From Ureibacillus aquaedulcis (GTDB taxonomy: Bacteria > Bacillota > Bacilli > Bacillales_A > Planococcaceae), in NCBI RefSeq assembly GCF_030418165.1, contig NZ_JAUHTQ010000002.1, forward strand, positions 62,001 through 126,000: 64,000 nt of DNA, written 5' to 3'. The stretch's first letter is position 1. Each line of letters begins with the position of its first letter. A program made the position numbers and the translations under genes. Below are positions 1 to 8,273 of the stretch, in pieces. The notes beneath the pieces were generated by a model. It ran no database searches, was not told the DNA's origin, and saw only the letters and a list, made by a program, of their open reading frames with translations.

Positions 1-2
1 AT

Positions 3-344
3 ACACCAGGGCATTCTCCTGGACACGTCTCCTTCTTCAGAGAAGCAGATGGGGCTTTGGTGGCAGGTGACGCATTTGTAACGGTCAAGCAGGAATCGCT
101 TTTTAAAGTGCTCGTACAGGAGCAAGAAATTAGTGGGCCTCCGCGCTATTTGACAACAGATTGGAAGGAAGCTTGGCACTCTGTGAAAAAACTTAGAGAC
201 TTAAAACCAACCGTTGCAGTTACAGGTCATGGTTTCCCATTGCAAGGTAAAGAATTAACGGACAAACTAGATTTGTTAGTAAATGATTTTGACAAGATTG
301 CAATACCAAAGTACGGCCGGTATGTGGATGGGTTGGAACACTAG
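3..344 (+). CDS. MBL-fold metallo-hydrolase, C-terminal part
   Basis: The reading frame is open from the window edge, so the gene starts outside. The first visible residues read TPGHSPGHVSFFRE and continue into a G-D-A-F segment. A histidine in a TPGHSPGH context followed by a GDA/GDxxF motif is the late metal-binding part of metallo-beta-lactamase fold hydrolases of the glyoxalase II/RNase Z-like superfamily. A further histidine in VTGHGFP near the end fits the last metal ligand of that fold. The substrate cannot be told. A hairpin terminator follows directly, so this is the last gene of its transcript. Confidence 0.8.
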   Translation, partial: TPGHSPGHVSFFREADGALVAGDAFVTVKQESLFKVLVQEQEISGPPRYLTTDWKEAWHSVKKLRDLKPTVAVTGHGFPLQGKELTDKLDLLVNDFDKIAIPKYGRYVDGLEH

Positions 345-354
345 ATTCCCTTAA

Positions 355-382
355 AAAAAGGATGCGACGAGCATCCTTTTCT
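355..382 (+). terminator. Rho-independent terminator
   Basis: The arms AAAAGGATGC and GCATCCTTTT flank a GACGA loop, ten bases after the hydrolase stop codon. The arms are A/T rich at the base, so it may serve both strands. Confidence 0.85.
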
Positions 383-830
383 TATTCAAATGTTAAATTG
401 ATAGGCTCTTCAGGCAATATTTCTTGGTGTAGATTATTAGTAGTCGGGGTCTTTTTATCAACAACAACCAGCTGGAAGTTATCCGCCCAAACTTTTCCTT
501 TTCCTATCAATAGGACTCCAAAATAAATCGATGTACTTTCCTCCGGCACATCCAGCACAATTGTATACTGGTTCCATTCCGTTGATCCGGATATCGAACG
601 ATTATCCATATTATCAAAAGCCAGTGTATCGCCTGATGCCTGTCAACTCTCATCCATGCACCTGATTTAGTTACATCTTCCGTCTTTAGGAAGCAAGATA
701 ATTTTAATCTTTTCCCCTGGTCTTGCTTCGCTTGAAATTCTTGAATCATGGTTGCAAATTGCTGCTCATTTACTTTTTTGACTGAAGAAAGTACACCGGA
801 ACTCGAACCAGTATGAAATACGAGGAAACA
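382..830 (-). pseudogene. Remnant of a beta-rich domain protein (frameshifted, 5' truncated)
   Basis: Two minus-strand frames together read as one protein. One carries FATMIQEFQAKQDQGKRLKL and KTEDVTKSGAWMRVD; the other carries TLAFDNMDNRSISGSTEWNQ, then YTIVLDVPEESTSIYFGVLL and GKVWADNF. The frame changes between roughly 625 and 645. I recognise the general pattern (WMRVD, FDNM.NR.I.G, VLDVPE, FGVLL.GKG.VW.D) from a beta-sandwich domain family of Bacilli, but I do not recall an assigned function. The N-terminal part is missing: around 830-838 the sequence switches to a PadR remnant on the other strand, which suggests a deletion joined two genes. Confidence 0.6.
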
Positions 831-837
831 AACAACC

Positions 838-1050
838 AAGGGCGATTTTGTCAGTGGTCCAGCTTCTCTATATACCATTATTAAAAAATTACTAAAGGAA
901 GAACTGATTATTTTACATGATGATTCAGACTCCAAGAGGAAAGTATACGCGCTTACGGAGAAGGGCAGGGAAGTGTTGACAGTGGATATTAAACGGCGAA
1001 AAGTCATGCTCGAACTCGCTGAAAAAGGGCTAAAGGAGGAAAATGGGTAA
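838..1050 (+). pseudogene. PadR-family regulator, C-terminal remnant
   Basis: The frame ending at TAA 1048-1050 reads GPASLYTIIKKLLKEELI and then KRKVYALTEKGREVL. These match the recognition helix and wing of PadR winged-helix repressors. A stop lies just upstream in frame and no start codon or N-terminal helix precedes it, so only about 70 residues survive. It overlaps the following DUF2812 gene by one base, the normal PadR-DUF2812 arrangement. The DNA-binding unit is probably not functional. Confidence 0.75.
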
Positions 1051-1585
1051 TGAGAAGAACAAATTATATGATGTCCGGGGGATTGGCTTTTGGTGAGAAA
1101 AGAGATTTAGAAAAGCTAAAGCTAAAAGCAAAACAAGGATGGCATTTAAAAAATCTTGCCTTTGCAGGGTATCGTCTAGAAAAATCAACGCAAGAAGATC
1201 TACAGTACAGTATTGACTATCGCTAAAGGACGGCGAGAAAGAGGAATACTTGGAATTGTTTGCTTTGGCTGGATGGGAACACCTTTCCTCTAGCTATGAT
1301 GTGCATATTTTCAAAGCTAAACCAGGTACGACACCAATCTACAGTGATACAGAGTCGGCAGTAGATAAACTTGATCGACTTTCAAAATCAGTATTTATAA
1401 TCGGCAAATTTATTTTTCCATTTACCCTATTATGTATCATCATGATGAAACTCTTTACAGGACCAATTGAACAATATAGTACCATTGCCTTTTGTATATC
1501 AATTGTTTTCGCAACTCCAACACTAATGATGTTAGTAGCATTATTTTATCGTAAAAGAAAACTAAGAACGCTGAAACAACTCTAA
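1050..1585 (+). pseudogene. DUF2812 membrane protein, single frameshift
   Basis: The first segment, 1050-1226, reads MRRTNYMMSGGLAF and GWHLKNLAFAGYRLEK, then stops after SIDYR. The continuation lies in another frame as KDGEKEEYLELFALAGW, VHIFKAKPGTTPIYSDTE and two hydrophobic helices (about 1390-1540). Joined, they make a normal-length DUF2812 protein, the usual partner of PadR regulators. One base lost or gained near 1222-1226 explains the break; a sequencing error is possible. The family's function is unknown. Confidence 0.8.
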
Positions 1586-1599
1586 TGATACGCCATTTA

Positions 1600-1637
1600 A
1601 AGTGGGTTTTCCGAAATGAGAAAACCCACATCTTTGT
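1600..1637. terminator. Bidirectional terminator
   Basis: The arms GTGGGTTTT (1602-1610) and AAAACCCAC (1621-1629) enclose a ten-base loop. They lie between the convergent DUF2812 remnant and the transporter. Confidence 0.75.
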
Positions 1638-3032
1638 TTACAGTAAGAATGTCGCAACAATCGTTGTTACGAGTAGACCAATGACAACAGGAACCAAGTT
1701 TCTGCGTGCCAATTCAAATGGACTGACATTACAAATCGCTGCAGCAGGAATCAATGCCCAAGGAACAAGTGTACCTCCACCGACCCAGATTGCGGCAATT
1801 TGGCCAAGAGCCGTAAGAGTAGCTGTTCCTTCACCAATTGCAGTACCAAAGAGGTTCGCAATGGACCCGGCTAACGTGATTCCCGAGAAACCGGAACCAT
1901 CCAAACCTGTAATGGCACCAACAGTTGTTAAAGTGATAGCAGCAATCTCACCTGTTAATGGCACGATAGCGGCAAGAGCAACACCGAGGTCATTCACTAT
2001 CCCTTGCGATCCGTTTGGTAAATATTCACCGAGTACTGCAATAAATCCTGAATCCCCCAGATAGAAAAAGGCAGCAATCGGTATAACCGGACCAAATACT
2101 TTAAACCCAAATTGAAAACCTTCGATTAAATAGCTTGTTGTTTTTTCCAAGCCATCATTTTTATGGGCAAAGATAGCCAGCAAGATGAGAATGAAAACAG
2201 TTGTTCCACCTACTAATGCTGTCGCATCGCCACCAGAAAGATTAAAGATGGACATTCCCACAACATCAAGAATAAAAGCTACTGGAATAAGCAACGCAAA
2301 AAATCTACGCTGACCCAAAGTTAATAAGCTAGTATTTACAGTCTCTTCTTGCTTCTCACGATCGAAGGTTCCCACCATCTCCATATTACCGCGTTTCATA
2401 TCTCTTCTCAGCATGAGGAAGGCAACAATCGTTGTCACAACACCCATTACAATCACAAGTGGAATACTTGCCGAAATGACATCAGATACAGGAAGCCCTG
2501 CGGCATCAGCCGTTAACTTCGGTGCACCTTGGATGATAAAATCACTGGACAGAGCAATACCGTGACCAAACAAGTTCATGGCCATGGCTACTCCTAATGC
2601 TGGGAGTCCCGCTCGAATGGCAACAGGAAGAAGGACCGCTCCAAGAAGGGCAACCGCCGGAGATGGCCAGAAGAACCAGGAGATGATCATCATTAAGATC
2701 CCAATTGTCCAATAGGCAAGAGTAGGATTTTTGATAATCTTTGTAAAAGGGGAAATCATCACTTCATTAATTCCCGTTTTCATCAACACCCGACTCATCG
2801 CAACAATAATGGAGATAATGAGAATCGTTGATAACAGTTCCTTTATGGCATAGATAAAGCTATCAAAAACGCCACTTATTGAAGCCGTAAAGTCCCCGGT
2901 TGCCACAATGGCAATAACGAAAATCCCGATAATACATATTAAAGACGTATCGCGACGTCTGACCATAAACCCAATAATCAAAACAATAAACGCGACATAA
3001 ATCCAATGCAACGCCGACAAATCAACACCCAT
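1638..3032 (-). CDS. Multi-pass membrane transporter of unknown substrate
   Basis: A 464-residue, very hydrophobic protein with about 11-12 predicted membrane helices. A short charged loop near residue 220 (MKRGNMEMVGTFDREKQEE) separates two similar hydrophobic halves. Glycine-rich re-entrant-like segments such as GDATALVGGTT and GSIANLFGTAIGEGTATLTA resemble the ion-transporter superfamily (GntP, CitM, NhaC-like folds), and it may move an organic anion or proton/sodium. I cannot assign a substrate. It stands alone with its own promoter side at about 3050 and shares a terminator with the gene facing it. Confidence 0.75.
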   Translation of the reverse strand: MGVDLSALHWIYVAFIVLIIGFMVRRRDTSLICIIGIFVIAIVATGDFTASISGVFDSFIYAIKELLSTILIISIIVAMSRVLMKTGINEVMISPFTKIIKNPTLAYWTIGILMMIISWFFWPSPAVALLGAVLLPVAIRAGLPALGVAMAMNLFGHGIALSSDFIIQGAPKLTADAAGLPVSDVISASIPLVIVMGVVTTIVAFLMLRRDMKRGNMEMVGTFDREKQEETVNTSLLTLGQRRFFALLIPVAFILDVVGMSIFNLSGGDATALVGGTTVFILILLAIFAHKNDGLEKTTSYLIEGFQFGFKVFGPVIPIAAFFYLGDSGFIAVLGEYLPNGSQGIVNDLGVALAAIVPLTGEIAAITLTTVGAITGLDGSGFSGITLAGSIANLFGTAIGEGTATLTALGQIAAIWVGGGTLVPWALIPAAAICNVSPFELARRNLVPVVIGLLVTTIVATFLL

Positions 3033-3364
3033 AAGCTATCCCCTCATTTCCTTTAACCATAGAATATGAGGCTTATGACTAGATGGTGAGAAGGGGAATG
3101 CAGTGGAAATTAATTTACGATTATGAAGTTTAATAACTTTCACGATAAATTTTATTCTCTGCTGAAACACCTTCGCCAATAATTACTGTAGGGGAAAAAA
3201 GATGGAATTTTAACAAGCGCACAATTGAACAACGAGTTCCCTCCAATTTGACGCAATTCTATTACTAGTTTTGTGCCTTTTTTATGGAAGGACAACATTC
3301 CTAGCATCAACAACGTTTTATTTTGAGGGTACGTGGAAAAAAACAATACAAAGGAGGAATGATG
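3033..3364. other. Intergenic region between divergent genes
   Basis: About 330 bases separate the divergently read transporter and aldo/keto reductase. Short open frames occur on the minus strand (one of 64 codons from 3346) but have no convincing start signal. Promoters for both neighbours are expected here; I could not identify a clear -35/-10 pair. Confidence 0.4.
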
Positions 3365-4443
3365 ATGGATTATAATCTTTTTGGCAATTCAGGTTTGAAT
3401 ATTTCCAAATATGCTTTAGGTACAATCCCATTTAGTGGTACTAAAGGCTTTGAAAAAGTGAGTGACATGGATCAGGAAACGGCAAATTATATGGTAGATT
3501 ACGCTCTGGATCAAGGCATCAATCAATTTGATACAGCAAATTTGTATGCAAAGGGTGATGCTGAAATTGTCTTAGGCAAAGCAATAAGAAATAAGCGTCA
3601 TGATATGGTCATCAGCAGTAAAACAGGGTTTCCCCTGACAGATAATCCAAATGATGTGGGTGCCACAAGAATCAATATTGAATCGTCAATAGATGCTACA
3701 TTGGAAAGGCTGGGTACTGACTATATTGATTTATACTATGTTCATTGTTGGGATGGACAAGTACCAGTCAACGAGACTGTCCAAGTGATGAATGACCTAA
3801 TTAAAAAAGGGAAAATTCGTTATTGGGGAGTATCCAATTACAGCGGTTGGGCGCTTGCCAAGACACATACACTAGCAGTAGAAAATAATATGATGCCGCC
3901 AATTGCACAGCAAATATATTACACCCCGGAATCACGTGAAGCGGAGTATGAACTTTTGCCGGCTGGTAAAGAACTAGGTATTGCCAATAGTATTTGGTCC
4001 CCCTTGGGAGAGGGGCTACTACGGGTAAAATAACAAGAAATAAAAAAGCCGAACCAGGCACAAGACAAGGTAATGGCTGGCCGGAACCATATATCAAAAA
4101 TCTAGATTTATTTTATAACCTGGTCGATTTATTGCAAGATGTGGCAGCTAAACATAAAGCGACAGTACCGCAAGTTGTTCTTGCATGGTTACGTGATAGA
4201 CCAAATGTAGATTCGGTCGTTCTAGCTGCAAGAAATAAAGAACAGCTGCATGAAAACATTGCATCATATAATTTGAAATTAACGGACGAGGATATTTCGC
4301 AAATTACTGACCTAACAGCACTTGAACCTATATATCCATTATGGCATCGCGCGATGAATTCATATGATAGAGCTTCAAATGCAGAGAAGGTATATTTGGA
4401 TGCATACAATAAGTTGATGAATAGCAAAAGCCAAGATATATAA
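3365..4443 (+). pseudogene. Aldo/keto reductase with a single-base frameshift
   Basis: The start is ATG 3365, seven bases after GGAGG; two upstream ATGs sit too close to that site. The protein reads NLFGNSGLNISKYALGT, FDTANLYAKGDAE (catalytic Asp and Tyr), VISSKTGFP (Lys), YIDLYYVHCWD (His) and ends at WSPLGEGLLRVK. The second frame takes over as GKITRNKKAEPGTRQG and continues with VVLAWLRDRP through a C-terminal helix to TAA 4441-4443. Between CTACT and ACGGGT (about 4019-4021) one base is missing compared with the expected GLLTGK. All catalytic residues precede the break, but the cofactor-binding C-terminus is cut off. It is a recent mutation or a read error. Confidence 0.85.
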
Positions 4444-4478
4444 AAATGTAGCTGGGATATTTAGCGAACGCATGGAGG

Positions 4479-4535
4479 CGGACAATTACGAGTTTCTTGA
4501 TGAGAGGAAATCTCGTGATTGTTCGTTTTTTTTAT
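4479..4535 (+). terminator. Long hairpin terminator after the reductase
   Basis: Near-perfect arms of about 18 bases (4479-4496 and 4507-4525) with a ten-base loop are followed by a run of eight T. It overlaps a 63-codon open frame that I reject. Confidence 0.85.
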
Positions 4536-4875
4536 TCAATGATATTTTCAGTATTTATGAGTCTGCAAAATTATTTTTTCATTATCTTTTAAATCATCTT
4601 GCAATTCCGAAGAATGGAGCTACGCCTTATTACATATTTTTAATTAAAGGTTTTATTATATAGTTAGAGAAATAAAATCTGACTGGGTCTTATGGGGGCT
4701 TTAAATCCTAAACATTAAAAAATAAATTCAAACTTAAAGGAGCAGATTTAGATATTGATTTGAATCTCAATAAATTTATTAAAAGAAGACAGTGACTATA
4801 CTAATAACCAAATTTATAAATTATAATTTTACCAGATGGGGTAAAAACCATCAAAATAAGATGGGGGATAAAAAT
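4536..4875. other. Intergenic region
   Basis: No convincing gene. The sequence is A/T rich. The start of the next gene is set at 4876, which leaves this stretch as its leader and promoter area. Confidence 0.4.
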
Positions 4876-5391
4876 ATGAGACAATTGGGGACGCTGTACT
4901 TTTTCTGTGGGAAAATGGGGGCAGGAAAAACAACTAAATCAAAACAATTGGCCAAAGAAAAACATGCGGTTCTGTTATCTGAGGATGAATGGCTTGAATC
5001 TCTTTATCCAAATGAGATCAGATCATTTGAAGACTATATTAAATTCTCAGCGCAGCTCAAACCATTGGTGAAAATGCATGTCCAAAACATATTAAGTGTC
5101 GGCACGGATGTAGTGATGGATTTTCCAGCTAATACTCAAAAACTGCGTAAGTGGTTTTTGGATATGGCGTCAGAGGTCAATGCAAACCATCAACTAATTT
5201 TCCTTAATCTAAATAACGAGCAATGCTTGCGTCAAGTTGCACAAAGGCGTATCGAACAACCCCAAAGAGCCGCCTTTGACACGGAAGCGATGTTTATTCA
5301 TGTTACTAAATTTTTTGAAGCACCAGAAGCATCCGAGGGTTTAAATATTCTTGAGTTGGTTCAACACAGCGTTATAGAACCAGAAAAATAA
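4876..5391 (+). CDS. P-loop ATPase/kinase-like protein
   Basis: The protein has about 171 residues. A Walker A motif, FFCGKMGAGKTTKSKQLA, lies at residues 8-25. Then come VLLSEDEWLE, an acidic substrate or Mg segment, VVMDFPANT and a lid-like LRQVAQRRIEQPQ. This order is typical of small kinase-like AAA proteins related to zeta-toxin/shikimate kinase folds and often annotated only as ATP-binding protein. ATG 4876 is preferred over earlier starts because a GGGGGA site lies eight bases upstream and the Walker motif sits at the usual distance. The substrate is unknown; no toxin-antitoxin partner is visible. Confidence 0.8.
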   Translation: MRQLGTLYFFCGKMGAGKTTKSKQLAKEKHAVLLSEDEWLESLYPNEIRSFEDYIKFSAQLKPLVKMHVQNILSVGTDVVMDFPANTQKLRKWFLDMASEVNANHQLIFLNLNNEQCLRQVAQRRIEQPQRAAFDTEAMFIHVTKFFEAPEASEGLNILELVQHSVIEPEK

Positions 5392-5442
5392 TTAGTCGGA
5401 TTAAATCAGCTAATAGAAACTCCTATGGTATTCAGCAAACGA

Positions 5443-5498
5443 GCGCAATTCTTGTAGAAGAATTGTGCTTTTTTCAGTAATCGTGCCAGATTTTCGAT
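5443..5498 (+). repeat. Dispersed palindromic repeat, copy 1
   Basis: GCGCAATTCTT and AAGAATTGTGC form a hairpin followed by TTTTTT. GTGCCAGATTTTCG further on matches the right end of the family. It lies about 50 bases after the P-loop gene and can end its transcript. Confidence 0.7.
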
Positions 5499-5797
5499 AT
5501 TACACTAAAAGCTAACGAGACGGAATAGTGGTATGTAACAAAAAACTCGAATTTTTAACAAAACGTTAATTGAAGTTGAAAGTAATTTTGCTTTTTATCT
5601 TCCTAATTAAATCCATTTGTAGGTTGACGGAGAAAAGTTAGTGCTAAGATGTCAGCATATATAATAAATATTGAGTTTCTTCCTTTTGTCATAATCATGG
5701 TAAGTGGTTTCCATCTGATGTGATAAGCTAGCTAATAGAAATTTATTTTTCAACAATTGGGCACTCCATTGGAGTATAGTGCCTATTTCACAGATGG
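5499..5797. other. Intergenic region upstream of the IclR gene
   Basis: No gene seen. Short open frames on the minus strand lack start signals. A small palindrome, GGCACTCCATTGGAGTATAGTGCC, begins near 5758. Confidence 0.4.
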
Positions 5798-5799
5798 TA

Positions 5800-5855
5800 T
5801 TCCGTATAATGAAAGTATATTTTGTATAGTGGGAAAAAAATTGATATGCTATAAT
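5800..5855 (+). promoter_or_regulatory. iclR promoter with two operator-like palindromes
   Basis: TTCCGTATAATGAAA (5800-5814) and TTTTGTATAGTGGGAAAA (5820-5837) share the pattern TTCCGYATARTGGAAA. The palindrome in front of the guanidino operon at 11754-11772 has the same pattern. A TATAAT box at 5850-5855 lies just downstream. I infer that the IclR protein binds these sites, which would give autoregulation plus operon control. The motif comparison is direct; the binding is not proven. Confidence 0.5.
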
Positions 5856-5895
5856 TTCCTTATAATAACCTGACAGAGAAAGTTGATGTGAAATT

Positions 5896-6630
5896 ATGCA
5901 AACTATCGATCGAGCAATGGATATTATTAAAGCGCTTGCGAATAATTCCAAATGGTTATCGATTACAGAACTTTCGAAAGAATGTAAACTTCCAGTTAGT
6001 ACAATGCATCGTTTGTTGAAATCTTTGGAAAAACATGGGCTAATTCTTCAGAATGAAAAAACAAAGGAATATGGTCTAGGGACACTTTGGCTTGAGTATG
6101 GGCTACAAATGTATGATTCCATTGATTTTACCAGTCATATTAGAGCAGAAATGGAAAAACTCATGCACATAGTAAAGGAAACCATATATTTTAACAAACC
6201 AATGGGGGAGACAGAGTCTTTAATCTTCGAACGAATTGATAGCTCTGAGAACCAAATCCGAGTTGTTGATAAAATTGGCGTTAGAGTTCCCATGAACATA
6301 GGTGCTGCTAACAAAACGATGCTTGCCCATATGGACAAGGCAAAATCGAATCAAATCATTAATATTCTCGTTCCCGAATCGGAGAAACTTATTTTTCTAG
6401 AACATATTAATGAAATCAAAGCAAATGGTTATGGAATAAGCCGTGGTGAGCGGACAGAAGGAACAATTTCAATAGCAGCACCGGTCTTTAACCATTCAGG
6501 TGATATAGAAGGGGCAATTAGCATTGGTTGTGTGAGCTTTAACATGACAAATGAAAAGCTGCAGTTTTTAATTGAAAATGTAATGGAGAGTGGAAGACGT
6601 ATTTCAAAAAATTTAGCTTATAAAGGCTGA
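5896..6630 (+). CDS. IclR-family transcriptional regulator
   Basis: 244 residues. The N-terminal winged helix reads QTIDRAMDIIKAL, LSITELSKECKLPVSTMHRLLKSLEKHGLI, up to about residue 60. The ligand-binding IclR domain follows, with GANKTMLAH-like GAANKTMLAH at about 137-146 and a C-terminal GYGISRGERTEGTISIAAPV segment typical of the family. The starting MQTIDRA is the usual family N-terminus, though the ribosome site is weak. The gene converges with the permease of the guanidino operon and shares its terminator. Similar palindromes before both units point to it as the local regulator; the effector is unknown. Confidence 0.9.
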   Translation: MQTIDRAMDIIKALANNSKWLSITELSKECKLPVSTMHRLLKSLEKHGLILQNEKTKEYGLGTLWLEYGLQMYDSIDFTSHIRAEMEKLMHIVKETIYFNKPMGETESLIFERIDSSENQIRVVDKIGVRVPMNIGAANKTMLAHMDKAKSNQIINILVPESEKLIFLEHINEIKANGYGISRGERTEGTISIAAPVFNHSGDIEGAISIGCVSFNMTNEKLQFLIENVMESGRRISKNLAYKG

Positions 6631-6640
6631 CCTTCAGTAT

Positions 6641-6678
6641 AAAAATGCCCCAAAGCTCTCACGTTTTGGGGCATTTCT
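6641..6678. terminator. Bidirectional terminator
   Basis: The arms AAATGCCCCAAA and TTTTGGGGCATTT enclose a nine-base loop between the convergent iclR and permease genes. Confidence 0.9.
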
Positions 6679-6688
6679 AGTTTAGAGC

Positions 6689-8143
6689 TTATACTTTTAA
6701 AGTCTCTCTTTCACTTTCACTATTTTGGATAACTACTTCAATTTCAAGGATATTAACGGGCTCTTTTTTATTCCGGAAATCATGTTTGAAATAGTAGAAG
6801 AGGTAACATGCAACTAGAAATGCAATGCCGATTATCAAGCCTAATATTTGAGTTGGATCCGTGGCTAAGAATGCTAATAACCCTGTACAAGTTACAATAC
6901 ATGCAATTGGTACAAAAGGATAGAATTTTACTCTATATCGTAAATCTTCTATTTTTCCGCCAGCTTTAATATATTTTCGCCTAAACATGAGCTGTGAAAG
7001 GGCAATTCCAATCCAGGAGATTGTTATTGATATTCCGGCTATTGACATCAAGATCACAAATACGGTATCTGCTGCTAATACGCTTGTTAATAAAGACAGT
7101 AATGAAAATATCATTGTAAATACTAGTGCAGCAAATGGAACTTTACGTTTATTCAATGAACCAAACAATTTTGGTGCCATGCCTTCATTGGACATTGACC
7201 ATAGCAAACGTGTAGAAGCGTAAATACAAGAGTTCCCTACCGATAAAACAGCCGTTAAAATGACAAAGTTCATAATATCTGCTGCATAAGGAATTCCAAC
7301 TAAATCCATTAGCGTGACGAAAGGACTTTCCATTAACCCCAATTCACTTGCCGGAAAGATAGCAGACAAGATAATTATGGAAGAAAGATAGAACACTATG
7401 ATTCGAAATAATATATTTTTAATAGCACGAGGAATGTCTTTATTAGGATTTTCACTTTCACCCGCAGCAATCCCTATTAATTCAGAACCTTGGTAGGAGA
7501 AAATAACATTCATCATCGTTACAAAAATTATGCCAAGCCCAGCAGGAAACAAGCCAGTTGGTGCTAAGTTTTCTACAAAAGGAGCTGGGCGATCTTCTAA
7601 TGGCATGATACCAACTGAAGCTGCAACTCCGATTAGAATAAATAAGATCACTGCAACAACTTTAACTCCTGCAAACCAGTATTCCGCTTCTCCAAAGGCT
7701 TTTGTAGTTAGGGCATTGAGTCCGAACAATAAGGCAATAAAAAGGGCACACCATATCCATATGGAAACATCCGGGAACCAGCGTTGCATTAATATTCCCG
7801 CTGCAGTAAATTCAACACCTGCGGTAGTAGCAGAACCAACGAAATACATCCATCCTAGAGAAAAACCTGCTGAAGGGGTAACGAATTTGCTAGCGTATGT
7901 TTGAAAAGATCCGGAAACAGGCATGTATACCGCGAGTTCCCCTAAACAAACCATCACCATGTATAAAATCAAGCCACCGAAAATGTAACCTATTAATGCA
8001 CCCCCGGGACCCGCTTGATTAATGGTATACCCGGCATTTAGAAATAAACCGGTCCCAATTACACCACCAAGAGATAACATGAATAAGTGGCGACTTTTCA
8101 TGGAGCGGTTTAACAGGTTAGATTGATCCTTTAATTTTACCAA
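6689..8143 (-). CDS. APC-family amino-acid permease (arginine-type AAT subfamily)
   Basis: 484 residues and twelve hydrophobic segments. The family signature MLSLGGVIGTGLFLNAG lies in helix 1 and FSYQGSELIGIAAGES in helix 6; these unwound glycine motifs bind the substrate amino group in the APC superfamily. Subfamily features resemble the RocC/RocE/YfnA-type permeases. It is the last gene of a reverse-strand operon with RocB and two guanidino-modifying-family hydrolases, so I infer import of arginine or a methylated or related derivative. The predicted start is TTG; ATG at residue 15 is an alternative. Both lie after a weak AAGGATGG site. Confidence 0.9.
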   Translation of the reverse strand: MVKLKDQSNLLNRSMKSRHLFMLSLGGVIGTGLFLNAGYTINQAGPGGALIGYIFGGLILYMVMVCLGELAVYMPVSGSFQTYASKFVTPSAGFSLGWMYFVGSATTAGVEFTAAGILMQRWFPDVSIWIWCALFIALLFGLNALTTKAFGEAEYWFAGVKVVAVILFILIGVAASVGIMPLEDRPAPFVENLAPTGLFPAGLGIIFVTMMNVIFSYQGSELIGIAAGESENPNKDIPRAIKNILFRIIVFYLSSIIILSAIFPASELGLMESPFVTLMDLVGIPYAADIMNFVILTAVLSVGNSCIYASTRLLWSMSNEGMAPKLFGSLNKRKVPFAALVFTMIFSLLSLLTSVLAADTVFVILMSIAGISITISWIGIALSQLMFRRKYIKAGGKIEDLRYRVKFYPFVPIACIVTCTGLLAFLATDPTQILGLIIGIAFLVACYLFYYFKHDFRNKKEPVNILEIEVVIQNSESERETLKV

Positions 8144-8273
8144 TCACTTCACCATCCTTTTTTGTTTTAGTTTTCTTTTTATCAACAGATACAAGAGAAT
8201 GCTGGATTACTAACTATCAATATTAAAACAAAATGAATGTATTTCGCCTTGAAAAGAGGAAATTTAAGTACAC

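Noticed and set aside
3152-3346. 64-codon reverse frame between transporter and reductase
   Set aside because: No start signal, and it would run across the promoter region of the reductase.
4472-4663. 63-codon open frame after the aldo/keto reductase
   Set aside because: Its first third is the stem and T-run of a strong terminator, and it has no ribosome binding site.
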